A DNA stretch of 64,000 nt from Agriotes lineatus (Eukaryota > Arthropoda > Insecta > Coleoptera > Elateridae). Both the position numbers and the translations under genes were made by a program. Below, piece by piece: positions 42,148 through 53,426 of this stretch. The DNA is taken from NCBI GenBank assembly GCA_940337035.1, contig CALNHX010003319.1, positions 1 to 64,000 on the forward strand. Reading direction: 5' to 3'. Each line of letters starts with the position of its first letter. The first letter of the stretch is position 1. Below the pieces are notes generated by a model. It was not told the origin of the DNA and made no database searches. It worked only from the letters and a program-made list of their open reading frames with translations.

Positions 42148-42719
42148 GTAGGAGAGCTGGTGACATTTTTTAGTGAGCATTTAGTTAAGGCCTATTTTTT
42201 GAGAGAATGTTGCTGGAGGCATGTATAAGTGTCATCTGTAAGGATTATCCTTGATAACGGTATCGGAGGGAGGCAGAACACCCCCAATTTTCACTGTCAG
42301 TATATGTCAAATTCGAGGTTAGCAGGTTAGATTTTGCGTCAGTCTGTGTCAAAAATGACGGAAAACCTAACCTGCTGACCTCGAATTTGACATAAATTTA
42401 CATTAAAAAGTCCATAAGGGGCGGCTGTGGAAATTGAAACGTATGAATAATAGGTTGGTGGCACTGTAAGTCTATGTCAAATTCGAGGTTAGCAGGTTAG
42501 ATTTTCCGTCAGTTTGTGTCAAAAATGACGCAAAACCTAACCTGCTAACCTCGAATTTGACATATACTGACAGTGAAAATTGGGGGTGTTCTGCCTCCCT
42601 CCGATACCGCTATCAAGGAGAATCCTTACAGATGGCACTTATGCATGCCTCCAGCAACATTCTCTCAAAAAATAGGCCTTAACTAAATGATCACTGAAAA
42701 ATGTCACCAGCTCTTAGAC
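42148..42719. mobile_element. 572-bp palindromic cassette with four internal inverted motifs, TA-flanked
   Basis: Outer arms 42148-42310 and 42555-42719 are inverted (GAGAGCTGGTGACATTTTTT ... AAAAATGTCACCAGCTCTT). Inside, the motif TGTCAAATTCGAGGTTAGCA occurs at about 42307 (+), 42392 (-), 42476 (+) and 42564 (-). TA at 42146-42147 and 42720-42721 suggests a Tc1/mariner-type target. LINE coding resumes across it. Confidence 0.75.
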
Positions 42720-42968
42720 TATTAGCACCCATGTCTCGCTAGCGTAGCATATTGGCTTTACCACTGCTTTGTATAACCGCACTTTCACTAGCCATGATAT
42801 TGAACTAGCACTGAATGTCTTCATGTATGCACTGGCGCATCTGCTTGCTGCTGTTATTCTTCTTTCTATCTCGTTTGATAGATCACCGTGTCTGTTGAAT
42901 TCGGTCCCCAGATATATAAGTGCGTTTTCTTTCTTGAAGTCCAACCTTTCGCCTTCTTGTGTCCTTAT
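42720..42968 (-). pseudogene. LINE RT thumb region
   Basis: Minus frame with EGERLDFKKENALIYLG, ISWLVKVRLYKAVVKPICYA and SETWVL. It continues the RT of 43904-44641 after removal of the hAT insertion, and precedes the cassette at 42148-42719. Confidence 0.75.
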
Positions 42969-43895
42969 TAGGGATGGTAAAACCTGTTCCGCTAAAGGAT
43001 CAAGTGCACCTGATCCGACTCCGACTCCGAACTAGGTGCAAGAAACTAGGTTCAGTTCCGCTTGTGGTCACCGGAATATAGCAGGTCTCGCCAGACGCTG
43101 GAGCGGTCGGAGTCGGATCTCTGATGGGCCTACACCTACAGTCGCATGTTATGACTCATATGTTAACGTAGGGGACGTGATTTGGATTTGAATCCGACGG
43201 CTCCGGTCGGAAGTTTTTGCTGGGTCGTCTATTTCAATTGTAAAAGATTTCCTTGATTGCATTAGCAGGGCCTCAATAAACTATTACAATTAAATATGTT
43301 TATTACAATTTAAAATTATGAAATGTTTTCCGTTTTTTCTATTTATACCTTACAGTAGCCTACATGGTCTATGATTTTGGCACAACACACGAGGCATTGC
43401 CATTACGATCCCGCAATTCCGAATCCGAATCTGAAATTCCTTGCGTAGATTATGCAGTTCCTAGTCAGTTACGAACAATTGCGAAGCGCAAACCGCGTCG
43501 ATCCATTTCCATTCCGATTTCAAATTCGACGTATTTGCAGTCCGAGAAAGAGGAGCGATCCGATCCGCTTCGTAGGAGTAAGAGTCCGGCATTCCATTCC
43601 ACAGTTCCGCCGCTCCGCGCTCCTCAGCGCTGGGGCGGTTTGGCTTAGGTGCAAAACGGTTCGATTCCTTGAAGGAACGACGGATCACTCGTAGGTGCGA
43701 GAGTCCGGCATTCCGTTTACAAGTCCGCCGCTCCGCACGCTGGCGCGGTTCGGCTTAGTTGCACAGAGGTTTGATTCATTGAAGGAACGCCGGATCAGGC
43801 GACCTACTCTTTAAGGAACGCCGAACCAGGTGCACCTACTCCGGCAAACGAACTAGGTTCAAAAGAGTAGGTCCGGTAATTGACAACCATCCCTA
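42969..43895. mobile_element. hAT-type non-autonomous element, 8-bp target duplication
   Basis: Ends TAGGGATGG and CCATCCCTA are inverted. The 8-bp GTCCTTAT is present on both sides (42961-42968, 43896-43903), the target-duplication length of hAT transposons. The 927-bp body has no transposase. It carries an internal near-tandem repeat of about 115 bp (about 43573-43680 and 43690-43800) with GAAGGAACG-x-CGGATCA ends, and is purine/pyrimidine patterned with CCGACTCCGACTCCGAA. Confidence 0.88.
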
Positions 43896-43903
43896 GTCCT
43901 TAT

Positions 43904-44641
43904 GCTGAATAGTTCAATGGATTGGTGTTCCCTTCCCATTATCATATTTTTTTTTTCTTTTCATTGAACTTCAAACCTACTTAACTGTTCTTGCTTCAGC
44001 TTTTAGTTTCCTAGTGATAGTTTTCAGCTCGTCATGCGTTCTTGTCAGTAAAATCACATCATCCGCGTATGCCATGCACTGATGCCGGTATTTTAGTATT
44101 GTTTCCTTCACATTGATCCCACTGATCCGTACTACTTGCTCCAAAGTTAAATTAAATAACGTTGTAGACAGTGGGTCACCTTGCTTTAGTCCATTATTGG
44201 TTTGGAATTTTTTACTTGTTTTCCGATTTACTTTAACTTGGTTTATTGTTCGTTGCAATGTCATTGAAACCAATCTTCTTGGAGCTTGCAATTCTTCCAT
44301 TGTTCTTAAGACTTTTTTCTGTTTAATTTGTCAAAAGCCTGTTGGAAATCAATAGCGAGGACGTGAATATCGATCCCTTTTCTTAGGCATTGTTCCTGAA
44401 TAACTCTTAGAGTAAATATTTGGTCTACTGTTGAGCGGTTCCTTCTAAAACCGCAGTGGTACTCCCCTAATTCCGTTTCAGCCCATTCTTTTAGTCTGCG
44501 GTTTATGAGTTGCGCTAGGACTTTGTACGATACATTCAATAGTGAAATCAGTCTGTAGTTGTTGCAATTAGCTTGGTCTCCTTTTTTGTGAATAGGGGTT
44601 ATAATAGTCTCTACCCATTCTTGTGGCATTTGTTCTACCAA
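43904..44641 (-). pseudogene. LINE reverse transcriptase core
   Basis: Two minus frames: 44641-44306 (PQEWVETIITPIHKKGD, GFRRNRSTVDQIF, IDFQQAFDKL) and 44300-43977 (NNGLKQGDPLSTTLFNL and the active site MAYADDVILL). They are offset by a frameshift near 44303, and another frameshift follows 43977, after which VGLKFNEKKKK continues up to the hAT insertion. All core RT motifs are present, but the reading frame is broken three times. Confidence 0.85.
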
Positions 44642-45427
44642 TCAGTTTTTTTCTATCAGCTTATGTAATTTCTGTATTAATTTTTCTCCTCCATATTTTA
44701 TTGCTTCTACCGGTATTTCATCTATTCCTGGAGTCTTATAATTTCTCATATTTTTAATAATTTCCTTAACCTCTTCCAGTGTAGGGGTTCCTATTTCTTG
44801 TCCTTCACCATCATTGGCTGTCCATAGTTTTTTTCCTCTTCCTCTATGCTTAGACTTTGTAGTGTTCCTTCCATCTCTCTAATATTTCATTTTCTCCACT
44901 GATTATCTTAACTTCTTTATTTTTGTATACTGAGATGTTTGCTTAAATCCTTTTCTTATTACCGCTGCTGTCTTTTAAAATTTTCTGACTTTTTTATTTC
45001 CGTAATTCTTTTCGAGTGCCTTGATTTGTTTCATCTGTAGCTGTCTTTTCTTTTGTCTGCAAATTCTGTTTACTTCTTTATTTGCTTCTCTGTACTTCCT
45101 TATGTCGTCTGTCCGGTTTTTCAACATTTCCATTTTCGCCTTTCATCTCACTTCTACTATTTCTTAGCATTGTTCATCAAACCATTCTTGTTTCTTCTGA
45201 TGCCACTTTTTCATTACCTTTTCATTCATTTCTTGTTTGATGATTCCTTTGATGCTTTCCCATTCTGAATCAATTCCAGTTTGTGATGTTGCTCTTTCTA
45301 CTCTTTCTTGAATACCCTTTTCATAATCTTGTTGTACCTCTTTTTTCTGCAGTTGTTCTATGTCGTAGTTTGCACTACCTACTTGTCTCTTTTTTGGAGT
45401 ACTTGGAAACGGCTGCTCTAATTTAGC
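44642..45427 (-). pseudogene. LINE endonuclease-RT linker
   Basis: Minus strand reads as charged, helix-rich linker (for example SEWESIKGIIKQEMNEKVMK) in broken frames up to the RT. Typical of the spacer between endonuclease and RT in this LINE group. Confidence 0.55.
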
Positions 45428-46037
45428 TCAAACTAGAAAGTGATCACTTCCTATCTCCGCTCCTCCTCGTGATCTTATATCTGTCAATATTGTCATATGT
45501 TTGCCTTCTATTAGCACCTGGTCAATTTGATTTATGGTTTTGCTATCTGGAGACATCCACGTACCTTTGTATATTTCTTTTTGGTTTAAATACGTTATTC
45601 TTACTTTTAGGCTTCTTTGAACTGCAAAATTTATAAGTAACTTCCCATTTTTGTTTGTTTCATCATGTTTACTGTTGGTTCCGATTACTTGTCTGTAGCG
45701 ATCTTTTTTTCCTATTTTTGCATTTGCGTCCCCTATCACAATCTTTATATCACATCTTGGTTTCCAATTCTTCATAGAACCTATATTTCTCTTCTTCTTG
45801 TGTTGTTTCAGTAGGGGCATGAATATTAACTATGCTTAATTTTCTATATTTACCTCTTAATCTTATATAGCTTATTCTTTTGTTGATCACTTTGAATTCC
45901 ACTAACGCTTCCTTTATTCCTTTTCTTAGCAAGAATCCTGTTCCTAGTCTGTTTTCCTTCCCACCTCCATTTAGCAGAATGTATCCTTCTAGGTCTATTA
46001 TTTGTTCTTCTTTTATATTTGTTTCCTGTATTGCCAA
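45428..46037 (-). pseudogene. LINE AP-endonuclease
   Basis: Two overlapping minus frames. 46037-45750 carries MAIQETNIKEEQIIDLEGYI (catalytic Glu in QET), GTGFLLRKG and SIVNIHAPTE; 45820-45428 carries KIVIGDANAKIG (GD-x-N) and ending IGSDHFLV (SDH). These are the signature motifs of the APE-type endonuclease that nicks the target site. A frameshift near 45790 separates them. Confidence 0.85.
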
Positions 46038-46168
46038 ACAGTCTAACTTATATCTCTGTGCTTCTTTTATTAGTTGTTTAAGTTTTTCCTCTCTGTAGAG
46101 TCCTCTGACGTTCCAAGTTCCTATAAAGATACCTTCTTTAACCTTCTTTCCTTTTATATCTTTAATAC

Positions 46169-46579
46169 TTATATCTTCATCTTTCTGGTATTTCCTTCTC
46201 TTTTTTTTTTGGTTCTAATCCGTAGTTCCTCTATTCTTCTCAGTAACCTTTGTGTCTCAATTCTATTCCCTATCCTTTTTGCCATCCCTTTTAGCATTTC
46301 TGGTGTGTACTTAATCCTTATTTCTTTATTTTTCATTTGATGATTTTCTATTTTTTGTGTTAGTTGCTGTATTTCTCCTTTTAGTTCTTTTCTTTCTTTT
46401 TCCCTTTCTACCGCTCTATTTATTTGTTTCTTTCTTAATTCTACACACTCAGCCATCGTTGTTACTAACTGCTCTGTCAGATGTTCTTTTTCGCCTTTTA
46501 ATCTTCCTAGTTGTATTGTTAAATTTTCCATTTCTTGTTGAATGGATTGCAGTTTTTCCACAGTTCTTTCGGTCTCCAT
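46169..46579 (-). CDS. LINE ORF1-like coiled-coil protein
   Basis: 136 residues starting METERTVEKLQSIQQEMENL. Almost the whole length is charged heptads (L, I, M at a/d positions), with lysine/arginine-rich ends. It precedes the endonuclease on the same strand, the position of ORF1, whose coiled coil usually trimerises an RNA-binding protein. No zinc knuckle or RRM is visible, so it may be only an N-terminal domain of the LINE protein. Confidence 0.6.
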   Translation of the reverse strand: METERTVEKLQSIQQEMENLTIQLGRLKGEKEHLTEQLVTTMAECVELRKKQINRAVEREKERKELKGEIQQLTQKIENHQMKNKEIRIKYTPEMLKGMAKRIGNRIETQRLLRRIEELRIRTKKKREGNTRKMKI

Positions 46580-46640
46580 TGTTCACAAGCTTTTACATGG
46601 TTTTTCTCTTTATTTCAGCTGTAAGGAACATGTAATACGT

Positions 46641-48236
46641 TTGGTTAAAATTATTTCGAATTTCGCTACTTAAAAGTTAATCAGCATCTCTATTCGTTCG
46701 TACACGCGCGCACCTCTACTTTTCCGCCGTCGCGTTTACGACCTTGTCGCGCCCTCCACTTTTGTTTACAAATAGACCCGATCGTCTAAATTTGCATTTA
46801 TCGCGATTATAGGTTCGTTTTGGGTCTAGATTTTTGTTCTTATTATTCACAGTTTTGCACTGCTTCACCTTCCTCTGTCACATTCTTTCAATTTTGTTGA
46901 TTTTCTGTAAAAATCACTTTCAACTACTGATAAAGCGGAGCCGTGTTTACACGGTGATCTTGCTGTTAACTCTAACTATGCAACCTCAAAAAAAAAAAAA
47001 ACCAAAACTTTTCTGCGTTTTTTTGTCTGGCAAATCTGAAGCAGAAACTTTACGCTTTGACGACATGATTTTCCGTGTTTTAAAAATTAAACTCAATTGA
47101 ATTTTTGGCAGAAATGCTCGAGAAAACAGTAAAGTTTGAACTAAAATTCCATACGCAACATAAGTCTGCCACTTGAATCTAGAGCTCGAATGTCCATTTG
47201 TTTATTCAAGTTATAATTTTACAATTTATTTCAGGTCCAATTTGGTAATAAGAGATTCAAAGAAATAGGCTCGATAAGTGTGTTTGCAAGTTTGTGATAA
47301 ATAATGTTATTTAGGTGTTCATGACATAAACCGCATACGTCTGCTTTATTTACTTACGGCTGGTCACTAATCTGACCTTAGCTTTAAATTGTTGTTAAAA
47401 TGAACATCAAGCTCATCAAAACGCTTATGACATATTATTCATTTGTAAACAAGTTTTTATGCACTTTTCTATATTTTAATAGCGAATTAAAGTTAACATC
47501 AGATTAGTGGCCTTTATAAGACCGGCTATTAGTGTGTGAAAGTTGAAACAGTTTGCAATTCCATCCGTGAACGGCAAAGAAAAGGGAGCACAAAGGTGCC
47601 CCACGTAAAATCATATCAGTGAATCGCAAAGCCATAAATGGCGAGGTCTGCCTGTATACAACTTCTGTGCATGTCTTTGTATTTTGGCACACAATTCAAA
47701 TTATAATTCATATTTGAATGCTTCTTGTATCATGTCCATATTATATTTTGTGATAAGTCTGCTTTACTCTTTTTATAGTATTAATTAATCCATGGTAATT
47801 TGTACATTCGAAAAAACGGGGAATATAAATTGACAGTAGTTATTTTGATAGTGACAATGTAAAATGTAAAATTTGTGGCCACAGTAAGCTTTAATTTATG
47901 GAAACCAGGACTTACTAGTCCTTGTTCACAGAACAAAAGTAGTTAAACCACTCTTTATAAAAGCACGTAACATTCGAATGAAATTTGTCTATTGGTCATA
48001 TTTCTAAAATCCGTATCACATACAAGTATGTATATGGATGAAGCTGCTCTTACAGCATTTAAAACTGGTTGTGAGCAGGTGTAAATTTGTGGGGAATTGC
48101 TTTATTTGTGTTTGGTGAACCAGAATTAGTGCAAAGCTACATGTTTTATTATTAGTAGCGCAGGCTTAATGTCATTGTAAAAAACTAAAGCTATGCTTTT
48201 AAAACATTAGAACATCTAAAACTATTTAGTATACTT
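46641..48236. other. Unassigned region
   Basis: 46641-46900 is GC-richer and may be the LINE 5' UTR/promoter. A sequence at about 47640-47660 (GGCGAGGTCTGCCTG) is the inverted counterpart of CAGTCAGACCTCGCC at 41171. No gene recognised. Confidence 0.35.
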
Positions 48237-48702
48237 GCATTTTTGAGCCCGTGCGTGCACGTCATCAATCCGCCTTTTAGTAAGGTTTTCGGTACCAACA
48301 TTTGAAAAATATAAAACTATTCTTTTTTTCAATAAAATAATGATTAAAATTGCTTTTGCTAATAATATAGCCTCATATATTGCTATAGCCGTACATTTTT
48401 TGTTTTAATATTTCATAATTTCCATGAACAATAGCAAAAACTATAATACGTCGGGGTACTCTGTGTTTTCAAGTTCTGCTCAGGGAATTAACACGTACGC
48501 ATGCCGCTTTTTAAAACGACTTATTTGTTGTAGTGGCTTTGACAGGTGTTGACAGTGACATATAGTTTAGTTCTGCATTTTAAAAATCCGTTGTTTTCAT
48601 AACGACCATTGCGAACAAGTTATACTGTCGTTTTTCCACTGCTACAAATTTCTTTGCGGAAGAGTTTAGTTGCTGGAAACGTATGGGGAACTCTAACCTA
48701 AA

Positions 48703-48980
48703 ATGTCGACCGCCTTGCACAGAAAGTCAGAAGAGCTTGTTGCCGCTTTGATAAGCTATTTTGAACGACAAAGAAACAACGGTGGTGCACTTATACCGCT
48801 AACTGCTGTGAGAGAAGTAAGTAATTTACACCTGTAATATAATATTCGTAATATAATGACCAACTTTCTAATGGTTTGGTGTTACAGAGAGTTGCCAATG
48901 CTTTAAATTTAAGCATACGAACAGTCTGTTCTATTTCGCAGACCTGCAAATCTGGTGAACTTCTGCGTAGCCCTAAAAAA
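48703..48980 (+). pseudogene. Spliced helix-turn-helix protein, transposase N-terminus
   Basis: Exon 1 (48703-48816) MSTALHRKSEELVAALISYF... and exon 2 (from 48888) RVANALNLSIRTVCSI..., joined in phase by a 71-bp intron (GTAAGT...TTACAG), give an HTH domain of the kind that opens IS630-Tc1-like transposases (ERVAxALNIS-x-RTV pattern). The protein stops being recognisable after LLRSPKK at about 48975, where a 5'-truncated jockey LINE begins. The DDE half of a similar protein is at 40750-41165, but they are different loci. Confidence 0.6.
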
Positions 48981-50193
48981 GAAATCTCCAGGATATGACC
49001 TGATCGCTGGGACAATTATCAAACAATTACCAACTAAAGCTATACAAGCCCTTACACATCTGTATAATTCTATCCTCAGAATCCGGCACTTCCCAAGTCA
49101 ATGGAAAACAACTCAAATAATCATGATTATGAAACCTGGTAAACCACCAACGGAAATTACATCATACAGGCCCATAAGCCTACTCCCCATTCTGTCAAAG
49201 ATCCTAGAAAAATTGATTCTGAATAGATTAATGCCAATTTTAGACGACCAAGAACTAATCCCTAACCATAAATTTGGCTTCCGTAAACAACATGGTACCG
49301 TGGAGCAGGTGCACGGAATAATGGGCAAGATATACAGAGACTTGGAAGAAAAAAGATAATTACTGCTCTGCAGTGTTTTTGGATGTCAAACAAGCCTTCA
49401 ACCGAGTTTGGCATTAAGGCTTATGCTACAAGCTCAAACAATACCTACCCTACCAGATGTATGACCTTCTGAGCTCATACATAACAAACACGCACTTTTT
49501 GATAAAATACAAAAACGAAAATACAACATTACACCCTATCTCCTCTGGCGTACCGCAGGGTAGCGCATTGGGTCCCATCTCAACAAAATCCAATGGTGGG
49601 CCAACAAATGGCGAATCAGAGTGAACGAAGCTAAGTTCCAACACGTAACCTTCACTATGAAAAAAGAAAATTGTCCTTCAATAACACTCAACTGACACCA
49701 ACTACCACACTCAGAGGCAGTCAAATATCTGGGTCTACACATTGACAGGAGACTAACCTGGAGAACCCACATATTCACCAAGCGTAAGCAACTCGGCCTT
49801 CAACTCCAAAAGTTATACTGGCTGATCGGCAGAAAATCTAAACTACCATTGGAAAATAAACTCTTAATTTACAAAATATTTCTTAAACCAATATGGACTT
49901 ATGGGATCTCCCTGTGGGGTACTGCAGCTACTTCCAATTTGGCAATGTTATATCGGTTCCAAAATAAAGTACTAAGAATGATCGTTGACGCGCCATGGTA
50001 CGTCCCTAATAATGTGATTTTAAGTGATCTACAAATTCCCACAGTAAAAAGTGAAATTAAAAATTTCAGTGAGAGATACAAAGACAGACTGACCGTTCAC
50101 CCCAACGATTCTGTGCAGCACCTTATGGAAGATAATAATGAACCCAAAAGACTTAAACGTTTTAAGCCATCTGATTTACCTACAAGATTTTAA
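48975..50193 (+). pseudogene. Jockey-clade LINE reverse transcriptase, 5'-truncated, active site deleted
   Basis: 48975-49359 encodes KKKSPGYDLIAGTIIKQLP, PISLLPILSKILEKLIL, FGFRKQHGTVEQVH; a frameshift follows at about 49357. The SGVPQGSALGP block (about 49545) is joined directly to STKSN..., so the segment with the catalytic FADD motif is missing. After that AVKYLGLHIDRRLTW and WTYGISLWGTAATSN, then 49849-50193 finishes with VDAPWYVPNNVI and a TAA. These are hallmarks of insect jockey elements. Non-functional. Confidence 0.88.
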
Positions 50194-51341
50194 CTGTAAC
50201 TGCAAATTACTTTTGACAAATAGTATATTCTTTTCATAACCCATACATTACATATTAAAATAATGAAGACTATTTACCATTATTAAGTGTTCTTATTCTT
50301 CTTCATACCATTTGTTACTTTATTTATTCAGTCTGTTTATTCTCCGTTTCTTTAATTTTACTTTATCACACCCTTTAATACACCATCCAGAAAGTAAATA
50401 CCATTATAATAAAGGGCTTTTATTATTCAAATTTGCAAATTCAGAAAATATTTGTTTATTTTAAAATAATCATTTTCTCTAGCAATAATAATTTATAAAA
50501 AATTTCTATATGGTATATTTTATTATAACATTTCATAATTGACTTTTTCAGATAATCATTTGAGTTTGGCTTTCACTTTAGTTATTCCGATTGTCAGTTA
50601 ATACCTACAAATTAAAATCTAAGCTCTGATGTTACCAAACAACTATCCCAACTAAATCAACTTATATGCTCGAACCTTTTTAATAAACTATTCACAATTA
50701 AACAGTAAATGTATTTAATGTATCATTCATTAAACAATTCTCAAATATTTATGTTGTACTTTTAATGTATAAATCCTTCCTTGTACTTTTTAATTGCGAA
50801 TTAATTTATTCTTTCAAAATAATTTCCTACCTAGAAATACTCTTATAGATAATTATCAGTCACAAGAGGCTACCACTACAATATCTTTCTGTTTGTTCGC
50901 TTAAAGAATGTAGGTTTCCAGGGGACGCCGAGTAATTTCTCTTCTGAAAAGGGGGCAGTATGCCAAATAAGTGTGAGAACCACTGGTCTAGACTATAAAA
51001 AAATTACATATTCACATTGTTGGTAGCACTGCCAAGCTATGTGAAATTCGAAATTTGCAGGTTACATTTTGCATCAGTCTGTGTCAAACAACGTACTTTT
51101 AGTGACTGTATAAAAATAATATAAACATACTAGCATATGATGTCATGAATATGTTATGACGTGCACGCACGGGCTCAAAAATTCAGGTATAGAACGTTTT
51201 CCTTGGATAAACCAAAATCACGTTACCGTAGCAATAAACAATAACTTACTAAAAATGTCACCGTAAAATTTGACTTTAAAAAGTTAAAGCATCGGTGTGC
51301 AATAAAGTTTTAAAGAAAGCATGTTAACTGTAATTGAGAAA
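50194..51341. other. Jockey 3' tail, AT-rich DNA and a MITE arm
   Basis: 50194-50420 is probably jockey 3' UTR. At 51030-51092 a diverged copy of the TCAAATTCGAGG family (GGTAGCACTGCCAAGCTATG, then CAGTCTGTGTCAAA) is present. No other gene. Confidence 0.45.
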
Positions 51342-52336
51342 ATGGATAAATTGGAGTATTGAGCAATCGTTATGAATCACCTGTATTTAAAGTAGTGAAG
51401 GAGTAAGCAGATTTACGAAGATATGTTTTACACACTTGGTGATCAATGCCCTTCATATGCTACTGTGAAACATTGGATTGTATGCTTCAGAAAAGGAAAA
51501 TTTTCCGTTGAAGATGGGAAGACAACGGAAGAACGATTTCTGTGTCTACCCCTGAAAATATCGACGTAGCTCACGACATGATACTACCAGACCGTCGAAC
51601 TGAAATAAAACGAATATCTGAGACACTGCAGATTTCATATGAATATGTGCATCACATAGTTCACATAAAATTGGATATAAAAAAAAATCTGCAAAATGGA
51701 TTCCAATGTGCTCGAATGTCGATCAGAAGCCAGCAAGAGTGGAAACACCTCGCTCAATCTGTGCCCGTTTTGAAGTTATTGTGGTTGAGCCGTATTGTTA
51801 CCATGGATAAAACGTGGGTACATTTCTACGACCCAGAAACAAAACGTCAATCGATGGAATGGGGGCAGTCTAGTTCTCCAAAGCCCAAGCGGCTTCGTGT
51901 TCAAGCATCTGCTAGAAAAGTACTTGCCTAAGTTTTTTGTGATAACCATGGAGTAATCTTGATTGATTGTCTAGATAAGGGTAAAACAATAACTGCACCA
52001 TATTATGCTTCATTTTTGACAAATAATCGAGAAAGAATTGCAGAAAAAAGACGCAGAATGTTGGCCAAAGCTGTCTTGTTTTTGCAAGACAATGCCCCCT
52101 TGCACAAGTCGCACATTGGCATAAATAAAGTTCTTGATTGAGCGTTCGAATTATTCAAACGGCCTCTTTATTCATCAGATTTGGCTTCCTCGGGCTATTA
52201 TTTCTCCCTTAAAATGAAAAAGAGTTTGAAAAAACGTAATTTTTCTACAAAAGAGGCAATAGAAGCTGTGCAGGGCTGGTTTGGAGAGCAAAAAGAAACT
52301 GTTTTAAGGTTTAAAGGCGTTGCGGATTTGCTGTAA
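51342..52336 (+). pseudogene. Mariner transposase (DD34D type), inactive
   Basis: ATG at 51342 opens MDKLEY followed by a stop; HTH remnants include PSYATVKHW and FSVEDGK. 51542-51931 holds PENIDVAHDM and TMDKTWVHFYDPETKRQS, with the first catalytic Asp kept but the following Glu changed to Lys. 51959-52141 has IDCLDKGKTITAPYYASF and LFLQDNAPLHKS (second Asp). The third site reads LYSSDLASSGYYF, where mariner has an Asp before YF; here it is Gly. Several stops and frameshifts. A long-dead copy. Confidence 0.88.
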
Positions 52337-53050
52337 TAAGTGTGTTACCTTAAAAGCACGTCAAGAATATATCAATACACCCTGGCATATCTGTCTAATT
52401 ATATTTATTTATTCCTTATTTTATTTATTTAAAGTCCCAAATTCATTTTATAAACTTACATTGAGGCCACAGAATCCGAAGCTTGAGTGTGCGAACGGAG
52501 ATCAGAATGCAATACGGCCTCTGCATTCATGACGTTTATACACCGAGGCGGTTCGCATTAAATATTCATTATACTAAACAATACCTGACTTGGCTTGGAA
52601 ACAAATTTAAAAACGGAAAATAGCTTATCTATTTACTCTATCAAACAACACATAGTTTCGCGCTAAATTGCGCCCGCAAGACTTTCTATGATCCCATTAG
52701 TAAAGATAAGTTGATTGTAAACACGAAACGTACATTTCTTTCAAGACAGCTATGTGTAATGTTTTATGTTCAATACAGTGCAATCATACACTTTTTTGAA
52801 CAATTCAGTGTCTTACACTAGTTCAGATACAATTAACCCATTTCTTAACTTAACACTTAACGTAGTTTCCTTAACGGAAATATATTCTTAAAATGGATTT
52901 TACAAAAATTCAGATTTGAAATACAGCACTGACAAATGAAGACAAAAATGCCTGATTATGGCAGAAAATGTCAACAACTGATTGTAATGTTTCTAATTAA
53001 TGATAAGATGTGCAAGTGAAAATCCACAGTTAGTGGTACATGTTATATTT
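52337..53050. other. No gene recognised
   Basis: AT-rich, no supported feature apart from the decayed right flank of the mariner. Confidence 0.3.
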
Positions 53051-53199
53051 TGTAACGCCGCGTTTCAATACCGTTTCAATGGCGCGTTCTAGCAATTAGC
53101 ATCTTCTTTCGGACCGCCTTATATTAATGATGGAATGTAACGCCCCGTTTCAATAGCGCGTTCTAGCAATTAGCATCTTCTTTCGAACCACCTTATATT
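53051..53199. repeat. Local tandem duplication, about 75-85 bp
   Basis: TGTAACGCC...GTTTCAAT then GCGCGTTCTAGCAATTAGCA and TCTTTCG-ACC-CCTTATAT occurs at 53051-53125 and 53136-53199. Confidence 0.85.
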
Positions 53200-53426
53200 T
53201 AAATAATGTAGGAAAGGAAATTCAGGTTTATTGCATAAAGCGCCTAAAATAGGAGATAAGACACCTGCAAAGCTTTTCTGGTCGAGGCGCGCTCGCTGAG
53301 CTTTCAATTCCGAAGTAGGGTAGCTTGAAAACAGTCGAATTGCTCGATTATTGATTTTTCACGAAGCGCGCTTTATGGATCTGGAAATTCTTGGAGCAGA
53401 TCATGACCGCTCTTAATTTAAACAAA

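Larger units (their letters stand above)
41284..46640 (-). mobile_element. RTE-type LINE, near full length, interrupted by several insertions
   Basis: Read from 46640 down: GC-rich 5' region, ORF1 coiled coil, endonuclease, linker, RT, and a C-terminal region ending near 41340 with a 3' tail to about 41284. The body resumes on both sides of three interruptions: hAT 42969-43895, palindromic cassette 42148-42719, and foldback region 41604-42029. Past the cassette the coding sequence resumes with ESDILKLEIWERKILRKIYG (42140-42080) and, past the foldback, RGRPKKSWRECVKND (about 41460). Similar to CFDP2-like insect LINEs of the RTE group. Confidence 0.82.
48237..51183. mobile_element. Possible DNA transposon with ~28-bp inverted ends, invaded by a jockey LINE
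   Basis: TTTTTGAGCCCGTGCGTGCA at about 48240 recurs inverted at about 51180; both continue into CGTCAT. Between them lie a spliced HTH gene fragment on the plus strand and a jockey LINE. Target duplications were not identified, so the outline is tentative. Confidence 0.45.

Noticed and set aside
43364..43694. Open frames of 80-94 codons in the hAT element
   Set aside because: They overlap in two frames on both strands of an internally repeated GC-rich segment and have no transposase similarity.
41171..47660. CAGTCAGACCTCGCC (41171) and its inverted counterpart (about 47655) as ends of a 6.5-kb Tigger-like transposon
   Set aside because: Only about 15 bp match, no TA duplication is seen, and the interior is explained by the LINE; kept only as a note.
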